Below, piece by piece: positions 38,206 through 46,820 of a stretch of DNA of 64,000 nucleotides. A program made the translations under genes and the position numbers. The notes under the pieces are model-generated. The model was given only the letters and a program-made list of their open reading frames with translations. It was not told where the DNA came from and made no database searches. This stretch comes from Aquabacterium fontiphilum (GTDB lineage: Bacteria > Pseudomonadota > Gammaproteobacteria > Burkholderiales > Burkholderiaceae_C), in contig NZ_JAAAPN010000001.1 of the NCBI RefSeq assembly GCF_009909205.1, positions 248,001 to 312,000 of the forward strand, in the 5' to 3' direction. Position 1 is the first letter of the stretch; each line of letters opens with the position of its first letter.

Positions 38206-38363
38206 GGCTGACTGCCCCGCGCGGCGCGGCGGCAGCGCTCGCTGCAGTAGCGCACCTCGTCCCAGGTGCGGGCCCATTTGCGGCGCCAGGCCATGGGGCG
38301 CTGGCAATGGACGCAAGGCTTGACGGGCAGGTGGGCCTTGAAGCCCTTGAGCGGCGTAGACAC
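38193..38363 (-). CDS. DUF2256 small zinc-finger-like protein
   Basis: A 56-residue protein with the DUF2256 pattern KPCVHCQRPMAWRRKWARTW and YCSERCRR, giving CxxC and CxxxC pairs that may bind a metal. The start is GTG 38363, one base after the photoreceptor gene's stop (TGA-G-GTG), and the 3' end overlaps the photolyase start by 13 bp. So three genes are read in one coupled series. DUF2256 genes are commonly found next to cryptochrome/photolyase genes; the function is unknown. Confidence 0.85.
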   Translation of the reverse strand: MSTPLKGFKAHLPVKPCVHCQRPMAWRRKWARTWDEVRYCSERCRRAARGSQPCAT

Positions 38364-38364
38364 C

Positions 38365-39399
38365 TCAGTCCGCCCGCATGGCTGTGTGCTGCTGACGCCA
38401 GTTCGCCACTTCCTGGGCGAGCTGTGCGGGCGAGCCAATCACCCTCAGATGGTCCGGCGGCCTGCGCTGCAGCAGCGGGTGCTGCCCCCCCGCCCACAGC
38501 GCGACGTGGGCGGGTAGCTTGGCCCTCAGCTCCGCGAGCATGTCGGTGACCAGCGGTGCTGGCGCCGCTGCAGTAAAGCCGATGGCCACCACATCCACAC
38601 GGTAGCGGCCTGTGGCTTCAACCAGGTCCCACAGCGGGGTTTGCGGGCCCAGGTTGATGGGGTGCGCACCCAGGAGGTTCAGCCAGCACTCAGCCACCTG
38701 CAGCCCCAGGCCGTGGGCCTCGCCAGGAAAGGTGCTCAGCAGCACCCTGGGACGGTCGTGTTCGGCCGGCAGCGGCAACTGGCTCAGTGCAGCGTGCAGA
38801 CTCTGTTGCACAGCCTGGCTGACCCAGTGCTCCTGCGGCACATTGAACCGGCCGCGCAGCCAGCCGTCGCCCATGGCGTACATCAGCGGGGTGGCCACAT
38901 GGGTGAGGAAGCGGGCCAGACCTTCTTGCATCAAGGCCAGGCGCAGCAGACGTCTCAGCTGCTGAGGGGCGTGCGCATCAACCGCAGCCAGGGCCATGGC
39001 CATCCAGTCGGTGGTCGGCAGGGCCTCCTGTGGCGTCGCATAGGCACTCGGTTCCGGCGGGGCGTCGCCCTGATGCAGCGGGGTGTGTCGCAGCGGCATG
39101 GTGGCACGGCGGCGCACCTGCTCCGGCCGCAGACCCTGCGCATCTGCGCTGCGGCCCGCCAGCATCTGCAGATCGTCCAACGGCAACCTGACCACCCTGC
39201 CCGGACGGTGGCCTACATCCAGCAGTCGCTTGATCAGCCGCAGTCGCTCGATCTGATCGATCGGGTAGCTGCGCTCGCCCTGTCGATCACGCTCCGGGCG
39301 CGGAAAGCCATAACGCTTCTCCCAGACGCGCAAGGTGTCCTTGCTTAAGCCGGTGTCGCGCTCCACGGCGGCGATGGACAGCAGCAGCGGTTTGTTCAT
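38365..39399 (-). CDS. CarH/LitR-type B12-dependent photoreceptor regulator
   Basis: A 344-residue MerR-type protein with an N-terminal winged helix (SIAAVERDTGLSKDTLRVWEKRYGF), a B12 helical-bundle domain and a C-terminal Rossmann B12 domain. The AdoCbl-photoreceptor signature W-x9-EH is present exactly (Trp180, Glu190, His191). ExHxxG (Glu227, His229, Gly232) supplies the lower cobalt ligand. In this family the protein represses in the dark and falls off DNA when light breaks the Co-C bond. It is transcribed away from the light-island operon and is the first gene before DUF2256 and photolyase. Start ATG 39399 (MNKPLLLSI) was chosen over long upstream extension. Confidence 0.9.
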   Translation of the reverse strand: MNKPLLLSIAAVERDTGLSKDTLRVWEKRYGFPRPERDRQGERSYPIDQIERLRLIKRLLDVGHRPGRVVRLPLDDLQMLAGRSADAQGLRPEQVRRRATMPLRHTPLHQGDAPPEPSAYATPQEALPTTDWMAMALAAVDAHAPQQLRRLLRLALMQEGLARFLTHVATPLMYAMGDGWLRGRFNVPQEHWVSQAVQQSLHAALSQLPLPAEHDRPRVLLSTFPGEAHGLGLQVAECWLNLLGAHPINLGPQTPLWDLVEATGRYRVDVVAIGFTAAAPAPLVTDMLAELRAKLPAHVALWAGGQHPLLQRRPPDHLRVIGSPAQLAQEVANWRQQHTAMRAD

Positions 39400-39501
39400 C
39401 TTGATTGTGCATCCGTCGGCAAGCGTGCCGCGTAAAAGCAGGCGGGTGAGCGAGGCGTGTGCAAAAACTGTGAGCGACGCCGTTTTGACCTGGACAACAG
39501 A

Positions 39502-39530
39502 TTGTGAATGATTCAGGTTGAACCTAATAT
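39502..39530 (+). promoter_or_regulatory. Predicted light-controlled promoter with dyad in the spacer
   Basis: TTGTGA (39502-39507), a 17-bp gap and TAATAT (39525-39530) form a promoter reading into the glutathione peroxidase operon. AGGTT-G-AACCT (39515-39525) lies between the two boxes, where a MerR-type regulator would sit. Confidence 0.5.
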
Positions 39531-39572
39531 AGGCCAACAACCCTATTTTGACCAAGACAAACAAGGTGTCGC

Positions 39573-40151
39573 ATGAAGACAAAGGCCGTTCACGTGGGCT
39601 GGGGGCTGCTCTGCTGGGTCTGGTCCGGCCTGGCGTTGGCGCAGACAGACACCGCCGCGCGGGCCGCTGTGCCCTGTCCGCCCTTGCTGGACCGGACGGT
39701 GCTGCGGCTGCAGGATGAACAGCCGCAGTCCCTGTGCCAGTACGCGGGCCAGGTCATTCTCGTGGTGAACACGGCCAGCCGCTGCGGTTACACCGGGCAG
39801 TACGCAGGGCTTGAGGCCCTCTTCACGCGCCATCGAGCCCGTGGCTTCGTGGTGCTGGGCTTTCCGTCGAACGACTTTGCCCAGGAACCCGGCAGCGCGC
39901 GCGAGATCGCTGATTTCTGCGCGAACACCTTTGGCGTGCGCTTCCCGATGTTCAGCAAGACGGTGGTGCGTGGGCCTCAGGCCAGCCCGCTGTACGCGGA
40001 TCTGGCGCGCTTGTCAGGCGCTCCCCCCCGTTGGAACTTCCACAAGTACCTGATCGCGCGCGACGGCCGCACGGTCAAGGCGTATGCCAGTCAGGTGGCG
40101 CCACAAGATGCCACGCTGCTTCGCGACATCGAACAGGCACTGGCGAAATAA
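39573..40151 (+). CDS. Exported glutathione peroxidase-like protein
   Basis: A 192-residue peroxidase of the GPx/thioredoxin fold with a signal peptide cleaved near ALA-QT. The active site is VVNTASRCGYTG, with peroxidatic Cys71 in place of selenocysteine. FPSNDFAQE corresponds to the usual FPCNQFGGQE, with Ser in place of the second Cys and Asp for Gln. WNFHKYLI gives the conserved Trp. It opens the light-island operon and probably removes lipid or hydrogen peroxides formed by light. Thioredoxin or glutathione use is not decided by the sequence. Confidence 0.85.
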   Translation: MKTKAVHVGWGLLCWVWSGLALAQTDTAARAAVPCPPLLDRTVLRLQDEQPQSLCQYAGQVILVVNTASRCGYTGQYAGLEALFTRHRARGFVVLGFPSNDFAQEPGSAREIADFCANTFGVRFPMFSKTVVRGPQASPLYADLARLSGAPPRWNFHKYLIARDGRTVKAYASQVAPQDATLLRDIEQALAK

Positions 40152-40207
40152 ATACTGATCAGTTATTATATGAACTACGCGGTATGTATCCGCGATGGAG
40201 ATGCACA

Positions 40208-41590
40208 ATGAAGCGAGTCGCGGTGGTAGGTGGGGGCATAGCCGGCCTGGGTGCAGCGTGGACACTGGCCCAGCACGGCGCGCGATGCGAGGTCACGGTG
40301 TTCGAGGCCGGTGCACGCCTGGGTGGTCACGCGAACACGGTGGACATCACGCTGCCCGACGCGTCGGGGTGTGCGGTCACCCACGGGGTGGACACCGGCT
40401 TTCTGGTGTTCAACGAACGCACCTACCCGCGGCTGATCGAGTTGTTTGGTCGGCTGGGCGTGCCCACGGCGCCGTCCGACATGTCGTTCTCTGTGCAGGT
40501 GCCGCCCGACGCCCGGGGCCTGGCGGGTCTGCGCCCAGGGTTGGAGTGGTGCGGCTCTTCACTCGACACGGTGTTTGCGCAGCGCCGCAACCTGGTGTCG
40601 CCGGCGTTCTGGCGCATGCTGGCTGACATCGTTCGCTTCAACCGGCTGACCACCGCGCTGGCCGAATCCGGTGAAGAGGCCGCGTTGCGTGAGCCCATCG
40701 GTGATTGGCTGGTGCGCCACCGTTTCAGTGATGCCTTCCAGCAGGGCTACCTGCTGCCCATGGTGGCCTGCATCTGGTCGTGTCCTGTGCGACAGATGAT
40801 GGCGTTCCCCATTGCCACGCTCATCCGCTTCTGCCACAACCATGGGCTGCTGCAAGTGGCCAACCGCCCGCAGTGGTACACCGTCCGCGGTGGCTCGCGT
40901 GAGTACGTGCGGCGTATCGCCCGTGACCTGCCGGATGTGCGGCTGGCCACACCCGTGCATGGCGTGGTGCCGCTGGGCCCTGTCGGCGAAGCGGGCGTGA
41001 TGGTGCACAGCAGCGCGGGTGCCGAGCGCTTCGACGCGGTCGTGCTGGCTTGCCACAGTGATCAGGCGCTGGCCATGCTGGGCGCCGCAGCCACCGTGGA
41101 AGAGCGCGCCGTGCTGGGCGCCATCCGCTACCATCCCAATGAGGCCATTCTGCACACCGACACCGGCGTGTTGCCGCAGCGCGAGCAGGCCTGGGCCGCC
41201 TGGAACTACGAGCGCGCGGTCGCACCCGGTCAGGAAGACCAGCACGTCTGCCTGCACTATCTGATCAACCGGCTGCAGCCGCTGCCCTTTGCACAGCCGG
41301 TCATCGTCTCGCTCAACGCCTTGCGCCAGCCGCGCCCCGAAACCGTGCTGGCCCGCATCGACTATGCGCACCCGGTCTTCGACCAGGCGGCCATCGACGC
41401 ACAGGCCCGTCTGAGCGGGTTGCAGGGTCGACGCGGAGTGTGGTTCGCCGGAGCCTGGGCGGGCTACGGCTTCCACGAGGATGGTCTGAAGGCGGGGCTC
41501 GCGGCCGCGCAGGGAGTGATGGCCTGGGCGGGACGCGCAGAGGCAGCCTCATTGCGAACCCACACGCTGGCGAGTGTGGCGGCAGCATGA
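40208..41590 (+). CDS. NAD(P)/FAD-dependent amine-oxidase-like oxidoreductase
   Basis: A 460-residue flavoprotein. The dinucleotide-binding motif is VAVVGGGIAGLGAAW at residues 3-17, with GARLGGHANTV for FAD. The C-terminal FAD motif is FAGAWAGYGFHEDGL. A GGAG site lies upstream. The stop overlaps the DUF1365 start (ATGA). The trio flavoprotein/DUF1365/cyclopropane-synthase-like methyltransferase is a familiar set. In alphaproteobacteria a related FAD enzyme (UfaD, from memory) desaturates methylated fatty acids on the way to furan fatty acids. That role here is inference. Confidence 0.82.
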   Translation: MKRVAVVGGGIAGLGAAWTLAQHGARCEVTVFEAGARLGGHANTVDITLPDASGCAVTHGVDTGFLVFNERTYPRLIELFGRLGVPTAPSDMSFSVQVPPDARGLAGLRPGLEWCGSSLDTVFAQRRNLVSPAFWRMLADIVRFNRLTTALAESGEEAALREPIGDWLVRHRFSDAFQQGYLLPMVACIWSCPVRQMMAFPIATLIRFCHNHGLLQVANRPQWYTVRGGSREYVRRIARDLPDVRLATPVHGVVPLGPVGEAGVMVHSSAGAERFDAVVLACHSDQALAMLGAAATVEERAVLGAIRYHPNEAILHTDTGVLPQREQAWAAWNYERAVAPGQEDQHVCLHYLINRLQPLPFAQPVIVSLNALRQPRPETVLARIDYAHPVFDQAAIDAQARLSGLQGRRGVWFAGAWAGYGFHEDGLKAGLAAAQGVMAWAGRAEAASLRTHTLASVAAA

Positions 41591-42369
41591 GCATGGCACG
41601 TGCGCAGTTCGGCTTCGGTCAGGTGCAACACAAGCGCTTGAAGCCAGTCCTGCATGCTTTCCGCTACCGTAGCTTCTTCTGGTTGCTACCCATGCGCACG
41701 CTGGCGCATCAGCCGGAGCCTTTGCTGCGCCGCAATGGGCGCGGTTGGCTGAGCTTTCACGATGCGGATCATGGCGTAGGCGGGCCGGATGCCCTGGCGT
41801 GGCTGGACGGCGTGCTGCGTCAACACGGCTGCTGGGACGACGCCCTCACGCAAGGCGAGGTCTGGCTGCAGACCTATCCGCGTGTGCTGGGTTACGTCTT
41901 CAAGCCGGTGAGCTTTTGGTACGTCCATCGCGCCGATGGCGCGCTGCATGCGGTCGTGGCCGAGGTCAACAACACCTTTGGCGAGCGTCACATCTACCTG
42001 TTGAGCGGGCCTGCGCTGCGCTGGGGCCACGAGATGCGCGCCGACAAGGTGTTTCATGTCTCGCCCTTTTGCCGCGCCGAGGGCCATTACCGCTTTCGCT
42101 TCATGCGCGCCGATGAGCGCCTCGTCGCCCGTGTCGACCACCATGATGAGGCGGGCGTGGTCATCGAGACGGCCATCAGCGGCCGCCTGACCGCCGTCAC
42201 CGCGGCCAGCGTCCGCCAGGCCATCGTGGGCTGGCCGCTGATGACGCTGGGCGTCATCGCACGCATCCACTGGCAGGCGCTGCAGCTGTGGCGCAAGCGG
42301 GTGCCCTTCTTCTCCAAGCCGGCGGCGCCGGCGCAGTTCGTCACGGGCCAACAAGGACCGAAGCCATGA
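41587..42369 (+). CDS. DUF1365 family protein
   Basis: A 260-residue DUF1365 protein. Typical segments are HKRLKPVLHAFRYRSFFWLL near the start, YVFKPVSFWYVH and EVNNTFGERHIYLL. A hydrophobic stretch near the C-terminus (WPLMTLGVIARIHWQAL) suggests membrane contact. The ATG overlaps the preceding stop and its own stop overlaps the next ATG, so translation is coupled on both sides. The function of the family is unknown; the linkage to a fatty-acid methyltransferase points to lipids. Confidence 0.88.
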   Translation: MSMARAQFGFGQVQHKRLKPVLHAFRYRSFFWLLPMRTLAHQPEPLLRRNGRGWLSFHDADHGVGGPDALAWLDGVLRQHGCWDDALTQGEVWLQTYPRVLGYVFKPVSFWYVHRADGALHAVVAEVNNTFGERHIYLLSGPALRWGHEMRADKVFHVSPFCRAEGHYRFRFMRADERLVARVDHHDEAGVVIETAISGRLTAVTAASVRQAIVGWPLMTLGVIARIHWQALQLWRKRVPFFSKPAAPAQFVTGQQGPKP

Positions 42370-43631
42370 AAACATCCTCCTCGACCCTGTCGTCTTCCGG
42401 GCCGGGTGCCCTGAGCATGCCATCTGATGCGCCGGCTGCGGCGCGCGCCGTTCTGCGGCTGCTGCAGCGGCTCAAGGTGGGCACGCTGGAGCTGCAACTG
42501 CCCGACGGCAGCACCATGCGCACTGGCCAGGCGCGCCATGTGGGCGACGCCGAACCCCGTGCCGGCTTGATCCTGCATGACTGGGCCGTGTGCGCGGCCG
42601 TGTTGAAGTCTGGCGACATCGGCTTCGCCGAGGGCTACATCGATGGCCACTGGAGCACGCCCGACCTGACGGCGCTGCTCAAGTTGTTCATCGCCAACCG
42701 CGATCACATCGAATCGGCCATCTACGGCCACTGGTGGGGGCGGCTGGCCTACCGCATTCGCCACCTGCTCAACCACAACTCGCGCGCCAACAGCCGCAAG
42801 AACATCCAGGCCCATTACGACCTGGGCAACGACTTCTACCGCTTGTGGCTGGATCCCACCATGAGCTACTCGAGCGCGTGGTTCGAGGGTCGGCGGGATG
42901 GTGATCTGGTTCAGGCTCAGCGGGCCAAGGTGCACCGCGCGCTGCGCGAGGCGGGCGTCACCGCTGAGCAGCCTGGACAGCGCGTGCTTGAGATCGGCTG
43001 TGGCTGGGGCGGGCTGGCCGAGATCGCTGCGGCCGAATGCGGCGCCCACGTCACTGGCGTCACGCTGTCGACCGAGCAACTCGCCTGGGCCCAGGACCGG
43101 ATGGCCCGTGCCGGGTTGGCCGAGCAGGCCGACCTGCGTCTGCAGGACTACCGCGACATCGCCGATCCACCGTTCGACGCGCTCGTCTCCATCGAGATGT
43201 TCGAGGCCGTGGGCCAGTCCTACTGGCCGGGCTACTTCGAGACGGTGGCACGTTGTCTGAAGCCGGGTGGCAAGGCCTGCATCCAGACCATCACCATCCA
43301 CGACGACCTGTTCGAGCGCTACAGCCGCTCGACCGATTTCATCCAGCAGTACATCTTCCCCGGCGGCATGCTGCCGTCCGACCAGGTGTTCCGCGCCCAT
43401 GCACGGCGTGCCGGGCTCGAAGTGGTCGAGGCCATGGCCTTCGGGCCGGATTACGCCGAGACGCTGCGGCGCTGGCGCACGGGCTTCCACGCCCATCTGC
43501 AGACCAGTCAAGGGCTGGGCTTCGACCTGCGCTTCCAGCGCATCTGGGAGTTTTACCTCGCCTACTGCGAGGCAGCCTTCGACATGGGCAACACCAACGT
43601 TGTGCAGTACACGCTGCGCAAGCCAGGCTGA
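42366..43631 (+). CDS. Cyclopropane-fatty-acyl-phospholipid synthase family methyltransferase
   Basis: A 421-residue SAM-dependent enzyme that modifies double bonds of membrane lipid acyl chains. The SAM motif is VLEIGCGWGGLAE, followed by VTGVTLSTEQLAWA. SIEMFEAVG, FIQQYIFPGGMLPS and YCEAAFDMG are standard for the family. The N-terminal domain (about 1-130) includes GDIGFAEGYIDGHW. It could make cyclopropane rings or methyl-branched/furan acyl precursors (UfaM-like). The ATG overlaps the DUF1365 stop. Confidence 0.9.
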   Translation: MKTSSSTLSSSGPGALSMPSDAPAAARAVLRLLQRLKVGTLELQLPDGSTMRTGQARHVGDAEPRAGLILHDWAVCAAVLKSGDIGFAEGYIDGHWSTPDLTALLKLFIANRDHIESAIYGHWWGRLAYRIRHLLNHNSRANSRKNIQAHYDLGNDFYRLWLDPTMSYSSAWFEGRRDGDLVQAQRAKVHRALREAGVTAEQPGQRVLEIGCGWGGLAEIAAAECGAHVTGVTLSTEQLAWAQDRMARAGLAEQADLRLQDYRDIADPPFDALVSIEMFEAVGQSYWPGYFETVARCLKPGGKACIQTITIHDDLFERYSRSTDFIQQYIFPGGMLPSDQVFRAHARRAGLEVVEAMAFGPDYAETLRRWRTGFHAHLQTSQGLGFDLRFQRIWEFYLAYCEAAFDMGNTNVVQYTLRKPG

Positions 43632-43639
43632 GCACGACC

Positions 43640-44887
43640 ATGCTGCCTCACGCTGCCTGCGCGCGCTATGGCCTCATTGGCCTGCCGCTGGCGTTTGCTG
43701 CCATCCCGCTGTATGTGGTGCTGCCCGCGCACTACGGGCAGCAACTCGGCGTGCCCTTGGCGTGGCTGGGCGCGGTGCTGTTGCTCACACGCCTGGCAGA
43801 TGCGCTGATCGACCCGCTGCTCGGGCGTTGGGTGGACAGGCTGTTGCAACGCCCGCGCGCCGGGGGGCGGTGGATGGCCTGGGCCTGCGTGCTGCTGGTG
43901 GCGGGCTTCGTGGCGGTGTTCTTTCCGCAGGTGGCGGGTGAGCAGGCGCTGCTGCTGTGGTGCGGGCTGACCGTCATGTTCACCTTCCTCGCCTACAGCC
44001 TGGCCACGGTGCTTCATCTTGCATGGGGCACACGCCTGGGCGGTGAGCCGCGACAGCGCACCCGGCTGGTGGCCTGGCGAGAGGGGTGCGGGCTGGTGGG
44101 CGTGGTGACGGCGAATGTGCTGGCCACACAGGCCGGGCCGGGGTGGACGGCCGTCACGTTGGCACTGACGCTGGGCTTGGGCGTGGCGCTGTTGATGCGC
44201 GCGCCGCAGCCGCTTGCGGCGCAGTCGGCGCCTGTTGCGGTTGCTGCGTCCTTGAGCCTGCCCTGGCAGGGCGCGGGCTTTCGTCGCCTGATGACGGTGT
44301 TTCTGCTCAACGGGATTGCCAGCGCCATACCGGCCACGCTGGTGCTGTTCTTCATCCAGGACCGGCTGGACGCCATGGCCTATGCGCCAGCCTTTCTCGG
44401 TGGCTACTTTCTGGTGGGCGCGCTGAGCGTGCCCTGGTGGGTGCGGTGCATCGCGCGGATCGGTCCCATGCGCGCGTGGGCCCTGGGCATGGGGCTGAGC
44501 GTGATGGGTTTCGTGGGCGTGCTGACGCTGGATGCGGGCGACGTGGCTGCCTTTGGCCTCGTGTGCCTGGCCACGGGGTGGGCGCTGGGGGCCGATTTGA
44601 CGGCGCCCGGCACCTTGCTCACCGGTGTCGTGCATCGCGCGGGTCATCACGGCCAGGCTGAGGGCGCGTATGCCGGCTGGTGGCACTGGGCCACCAAGCT
44701 CAATCTGGCGCTGGCGGCGGGCGTGGCCCTGCCAGCGCTGCAGTGGCTGGGCTACGCGCCCGGCGCCCGCGACTCGGACGCGTTGTGGGCACTGACGCTG
44801 GCATACGGCGCATTGCCTTGTGGCCTCAAGCTGCTGGCGCTGGCGGCTTGCTGGCGATGGCGGGGCCACGCGGCGCTGGCTTCATGA
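43640..44887 (+). CDS. MFS transporter (GPH/MelB-like)
   Basis: A 415-residue membrane protein with about 12 hydrophobic segments. RLADALIDPLLGRWVD resembles the glycoside-pentoside-hexuronide symporter motif, and a second half begins near residue 215. I chose ATG 43640, 8 bp after the methyltransferase stop. It overlaps nothing and lies between the methyltransferase and the DUF3833 gene. In such clusters it may act as a lipid or precursor transporter; the substrate cannot be read from sequence. Confidence 0.8.
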   Translation: MLPHAACARYGLIGLPLAFAAIPLYVVLPAHYGQQLGVPLAWLGAVLLLTRLADALIDPLLGRWVDRLLQRPRAGGRWMAWACVLLVAGFVAVFFPQVAGEQALLLWCGLTVMFTFLAYSLATVLHLAWGTRLGGEPRQRTRLVAWREGCGLVGVVTANVLATQAGPGWTAVTLALTLGLGVALLMRAPQPLAAQSAPVAVAASLSLPWQGAGFRRLMTVFLLNGIASAIPATLVLFFIQDRLDAMAYAPAFLGGYFLVGALSVPWWVRCIARIGPMRAWALGMGLSVMGFVGVLTLDAGDVAAFGLVCLATGWALGADLTAPGTLLTGVVHRAGHHGQAEGAYAGWWHWATKLNLALAAGVALPALQWLGYAPGARDSDALWALTLAYGALPCGLKLLALAACWRWRGHAALAS

Positions 44888-44900
44888 AGGAGAAAACACC

Positions 44901-45449
44901 ATGACCATGCAAATGTTGCGGACCATGCTGGCTGCGGGCGCGCTGGCGCTGCTGACTGTGCTGTCGGGCTGTGCCAGCCGACCCGTGCCGGCCGACTATG
45001 CGCAGGAGCAGCCCGCACTGGACCTGCGCAGCTACTTCAATGGCCCGCTGACTGCTCACGGCGTGTTCATCGACCGATCGGGCCGCGTCGTCAAGCGTTT
45101 CACCGTGAAGATGGTGGGCACCTGGCAGGGCGATACGGGTGTGCTTGAAGAAGATTTCGTGTTCAGCGATGGCAGCATCGATCGCCGGGTGTGGACGCTC
45201 AAGGATATGGGCAATGGCCGCTGGAGCGGCACGGCGGCCGATGTCGTGGGCCAGGCCAGCGGTGAAGCGGCTGGTAACGCGCTGAACTGGCGTTACACGC
45301 TCAAACTGCCCGTTGACGGGCGGGTCTACGAGGTGCAGTTCGACGACTGGATGTTCCTGGTCGATGAGCGCGTCATGCTCAACCGCGCGGTGATGAGCAA
45401 GTTCGGCATCCGGCTGGGCGAAGTGCTGTTGTCGTTCCGGCGGCCATGA
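44901..45449 (+). CDS. DUF3833 lipoprotein
   Basis: A 182-residue protein with a lipoprotein signal (LTVLSGC, Cys24). The DUF3833 core is visible: FNGPLTAHGVFIDRSGRVVKRF, EDFVFSDGSIDRRVW, GNALNWRYTLKLPV and DDWMFLVDERVMLNRA. An AAGGAG site precedes the ATG, 13 bp after the MFS stop. The family is common in this kind of light-island; it is probably an outer-membrane or periplasmic lipid-binding protein. Function unproven. Confidence 0.88.
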   Translation: MTMQMLRTMLAAGALALLTVLSGCASRPVPADYAQEQPALDLRSYFNGPLTAHGVFIDRSGRVVKRFTVKMVGTWQGDTGVLEEDFVFSDGSIDRRVWTLKDMGNGRWSGTAADVVGQASGEAAGNALNWRYTLKLPVDGRVYEVQFDDWMFLVDERVMLNRAVMSKFGIRLGEVLLSFRRP

Positions 45450-45477
45450 GCACTCCCACGGCGCCAAGAGGTTCAAG

Positions 45478-46257
45478 ATGTCGTTGAATCCCCAGATCAC
45501 CCGGTGGACGGGGCGGACTGTCTGGCTGGTGGGGGCCTCCACCGGCATAGGACAGGCCACGGCCCGCCTGTTGCATGCCCGCGGCGCGCGGGTGGTGGTG
45601 TCTGCCCGCAATGCCGACGCCTTGAGCCGCTTCGCGGCCGCTCATCCCGGCAGCGTCGCGCTACCGGTGGACGTGACCGATGCCCGGGCGCTGCAGGATG
45701 CGCACGATGCGGCGTGCCAAGTGAGCCCCAACGGCGGACTGGATCTGGTGATGTACTGCGCCGGGTACTACCAGCCCATGCGAGCGGACAACTTCGATCT
45801 GCTTGAGGCGCTGCACCACCAGCGCATCAACTACGACGGCGCGCTCAACCTGCTGGCAGCCGTGCTGCCCACGCTGAGGCGCCAGCGCAGTGGCCACCTC
45901 AGCCTCGTCGCCAGCGTGGCGGGATTCCGCGGGCTGCCCAAGGCGCTGGCTTACGGCCCGACCAAGGCGGCCCTCAATAACCTGGCCGAGACGCTGTATC
46001 TGGATCTGCACCCGCTGGGCATTGGCGTTTCGGTGGTCAACCCGGGTTTCGTGCGCACGCCGATGACGGCCAACAACGACTTCAGCATGCCAGCCCTGCT
46101 GACGCCCGAACAGGCGGCACAGGCCATAGTCTCGGGCTGGGAATCGGGCCGGTTTGACATCCACTTCCCGCGCCGTTTCACATGGTGGTTGAAGCTGCTG
46201 CGGCACCTGCCCCACAGTCTGTACTTCCCCGCCGTGAGTCGCTTCACCGGCGAATGA
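45478..46257 (+). CDS. Short-chain dehydrogenase/reductase (SDR)
   Basis: A 259-residue SDR. The cofactor motif GASTGIG is at about 19-25, with VVSARN after it. MYCAG, VASVAG and the catalytic YGPTK (Tyr and Lys spaced by four) are present. The C-terminal tail (RRFTWWLKLLRHLPHSLYF) is basic and hydrophobic, suggesting membrane contact. It ends the light-island operon. The likely substrate is an acyl chain or quinone-like lipid; this is inference. Confidence 0.85.
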   Translation: MSLNPQITRWTGRTVWLVGASTGIGQATARLLHARGARVVVSARNADALSRFAAAHPGSVALPVDVTDARALQDAHDAACQVSPNGGLDLVMYCAGYYQPMRADNFDLLEALHHQRINYDGALNLLAAVLPTLRRQRSGHLSLVASVAGFRGLPKALAYGPTKAALNNLAETLYLDLHPLGIGVSVVNPGFVRTPMTANNDFSMPALLTPEQAAQAIVSGWESGRFDIHFPRRFTWWLKLLRHLPHSLYFPAVSRFTGE

Positions 46258-46265
46258 AGGCTGGC

Positions 46266-46285
46266 GCTGTGGATTTCGCCACAGC
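46266..46285 (+). terminator. Hairpin after the light-island operon
   Basis: GCTGTGG and CCACAGC pair perfectly around ATTTCG, 9 bp after the SDR stop. No T-tract follows. Nothing else is seen up to 46419. Confidence 0.4.
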
Positions 46286-46419
46286 CCGCCGCCACCATCG
46301 CCGAACAGCACTCAAGTCGGGGGGTGACGCGGTCGATGCTTCCGTCATGATGGCCTTGAGACGGGCGGCCATGCCCCCATCATGCAAGGCAGACAAAGCA
46401 ATGAGCCTGGAGTCACAAG

Positions 46420-46692
46420 ATGCACATGCTGTACAACTCGGATAGCTACGCGGTGGTCCAGATCGAGCTCCCCACCGGGGAGACCGTCTCCGCCGAGCCC
46501 GCGCTGACCCGCGGTGGCTACGAGATCGTCGACAAGTTCGCCCGCAAGGAGATTTTCATCCAGGGTGCGTTGGCCGAGACCTTCAAGCAAGGGGTCGAGG
46601 AGTTGATCGAGAACTCGCCTAGCGTCGAGGAGTTCGACGCCTACCTGGAGCGTTTTGCCGGCATGGCCCAGCAGCCTGTCGTGATGCATTGA
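46420..46692 (+). CDS. DUF3567 protein
   Basis: A 90-residue protein matching DUF3567, found in Betaproteobacteria. Typical parts are MLYNSDSYAVVQ at the start, RGGYEIVDKFARKEIFI and the end QPVVMH. A GGAG lies about 9 bp before the ATG. It has no signal peptide or cysteines. Function unknown. It is followed by a strong hairpin and then a c-di-GMP gene pair. Confidence 0.88.
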   Translation: MHMLYNSDSYAVVQIELPTGETVSAEPALTRGGYEIVDKFARKEIFIQGALAETFKQGVEELIENSPSVEEFDAYLERFAGMAQQPVVMH

Positions 46693-46743
46693 ACACTTGG
46701 GCTTGCCCGCAAGTTCAAGCTTGACCTTTCTTTGCCGATATCC

Positions 46744-46767
46744 GATCAGGGAGTGCTTTCCCTGATC
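46744..46767. terminator. 9-bp perfect hairpin between DUF3567 and GGDEF-EAL genes
   Basis: GATCAGGGA and TCCCTGATC pair around GTGCTT. It lies 54 bp before the next ATG. No T-tract is seen, so it may be a weak terminator or a leader element. Confidence 0.5.
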
Positions 46768-46820
46768 GTTGGTCGGGCCCGGTGCCGCCTCGTCAGAGGT
46801 GGATGGGCTGAGGAAGGTCC

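Noticed and set aside
39400-39572. Cobalamin riboswitch near the B12 photoreceptor
   Set aside because: I see no B12-box or long structured leader; the gap is explained by a promoter with dyad.
43037-43639. Longer MFS frame reaching into the methyltransferase gene
   Set aside because: The upstream part is the out-of-frame copy of the methyltransferase and has no membrane segments; the real start is ATG 43640.
46182-46445. Small frame between SDR and DUF3567 genes
   Set aside because: It overlaps both neighbours, has no ribosome site and no recognisable product.
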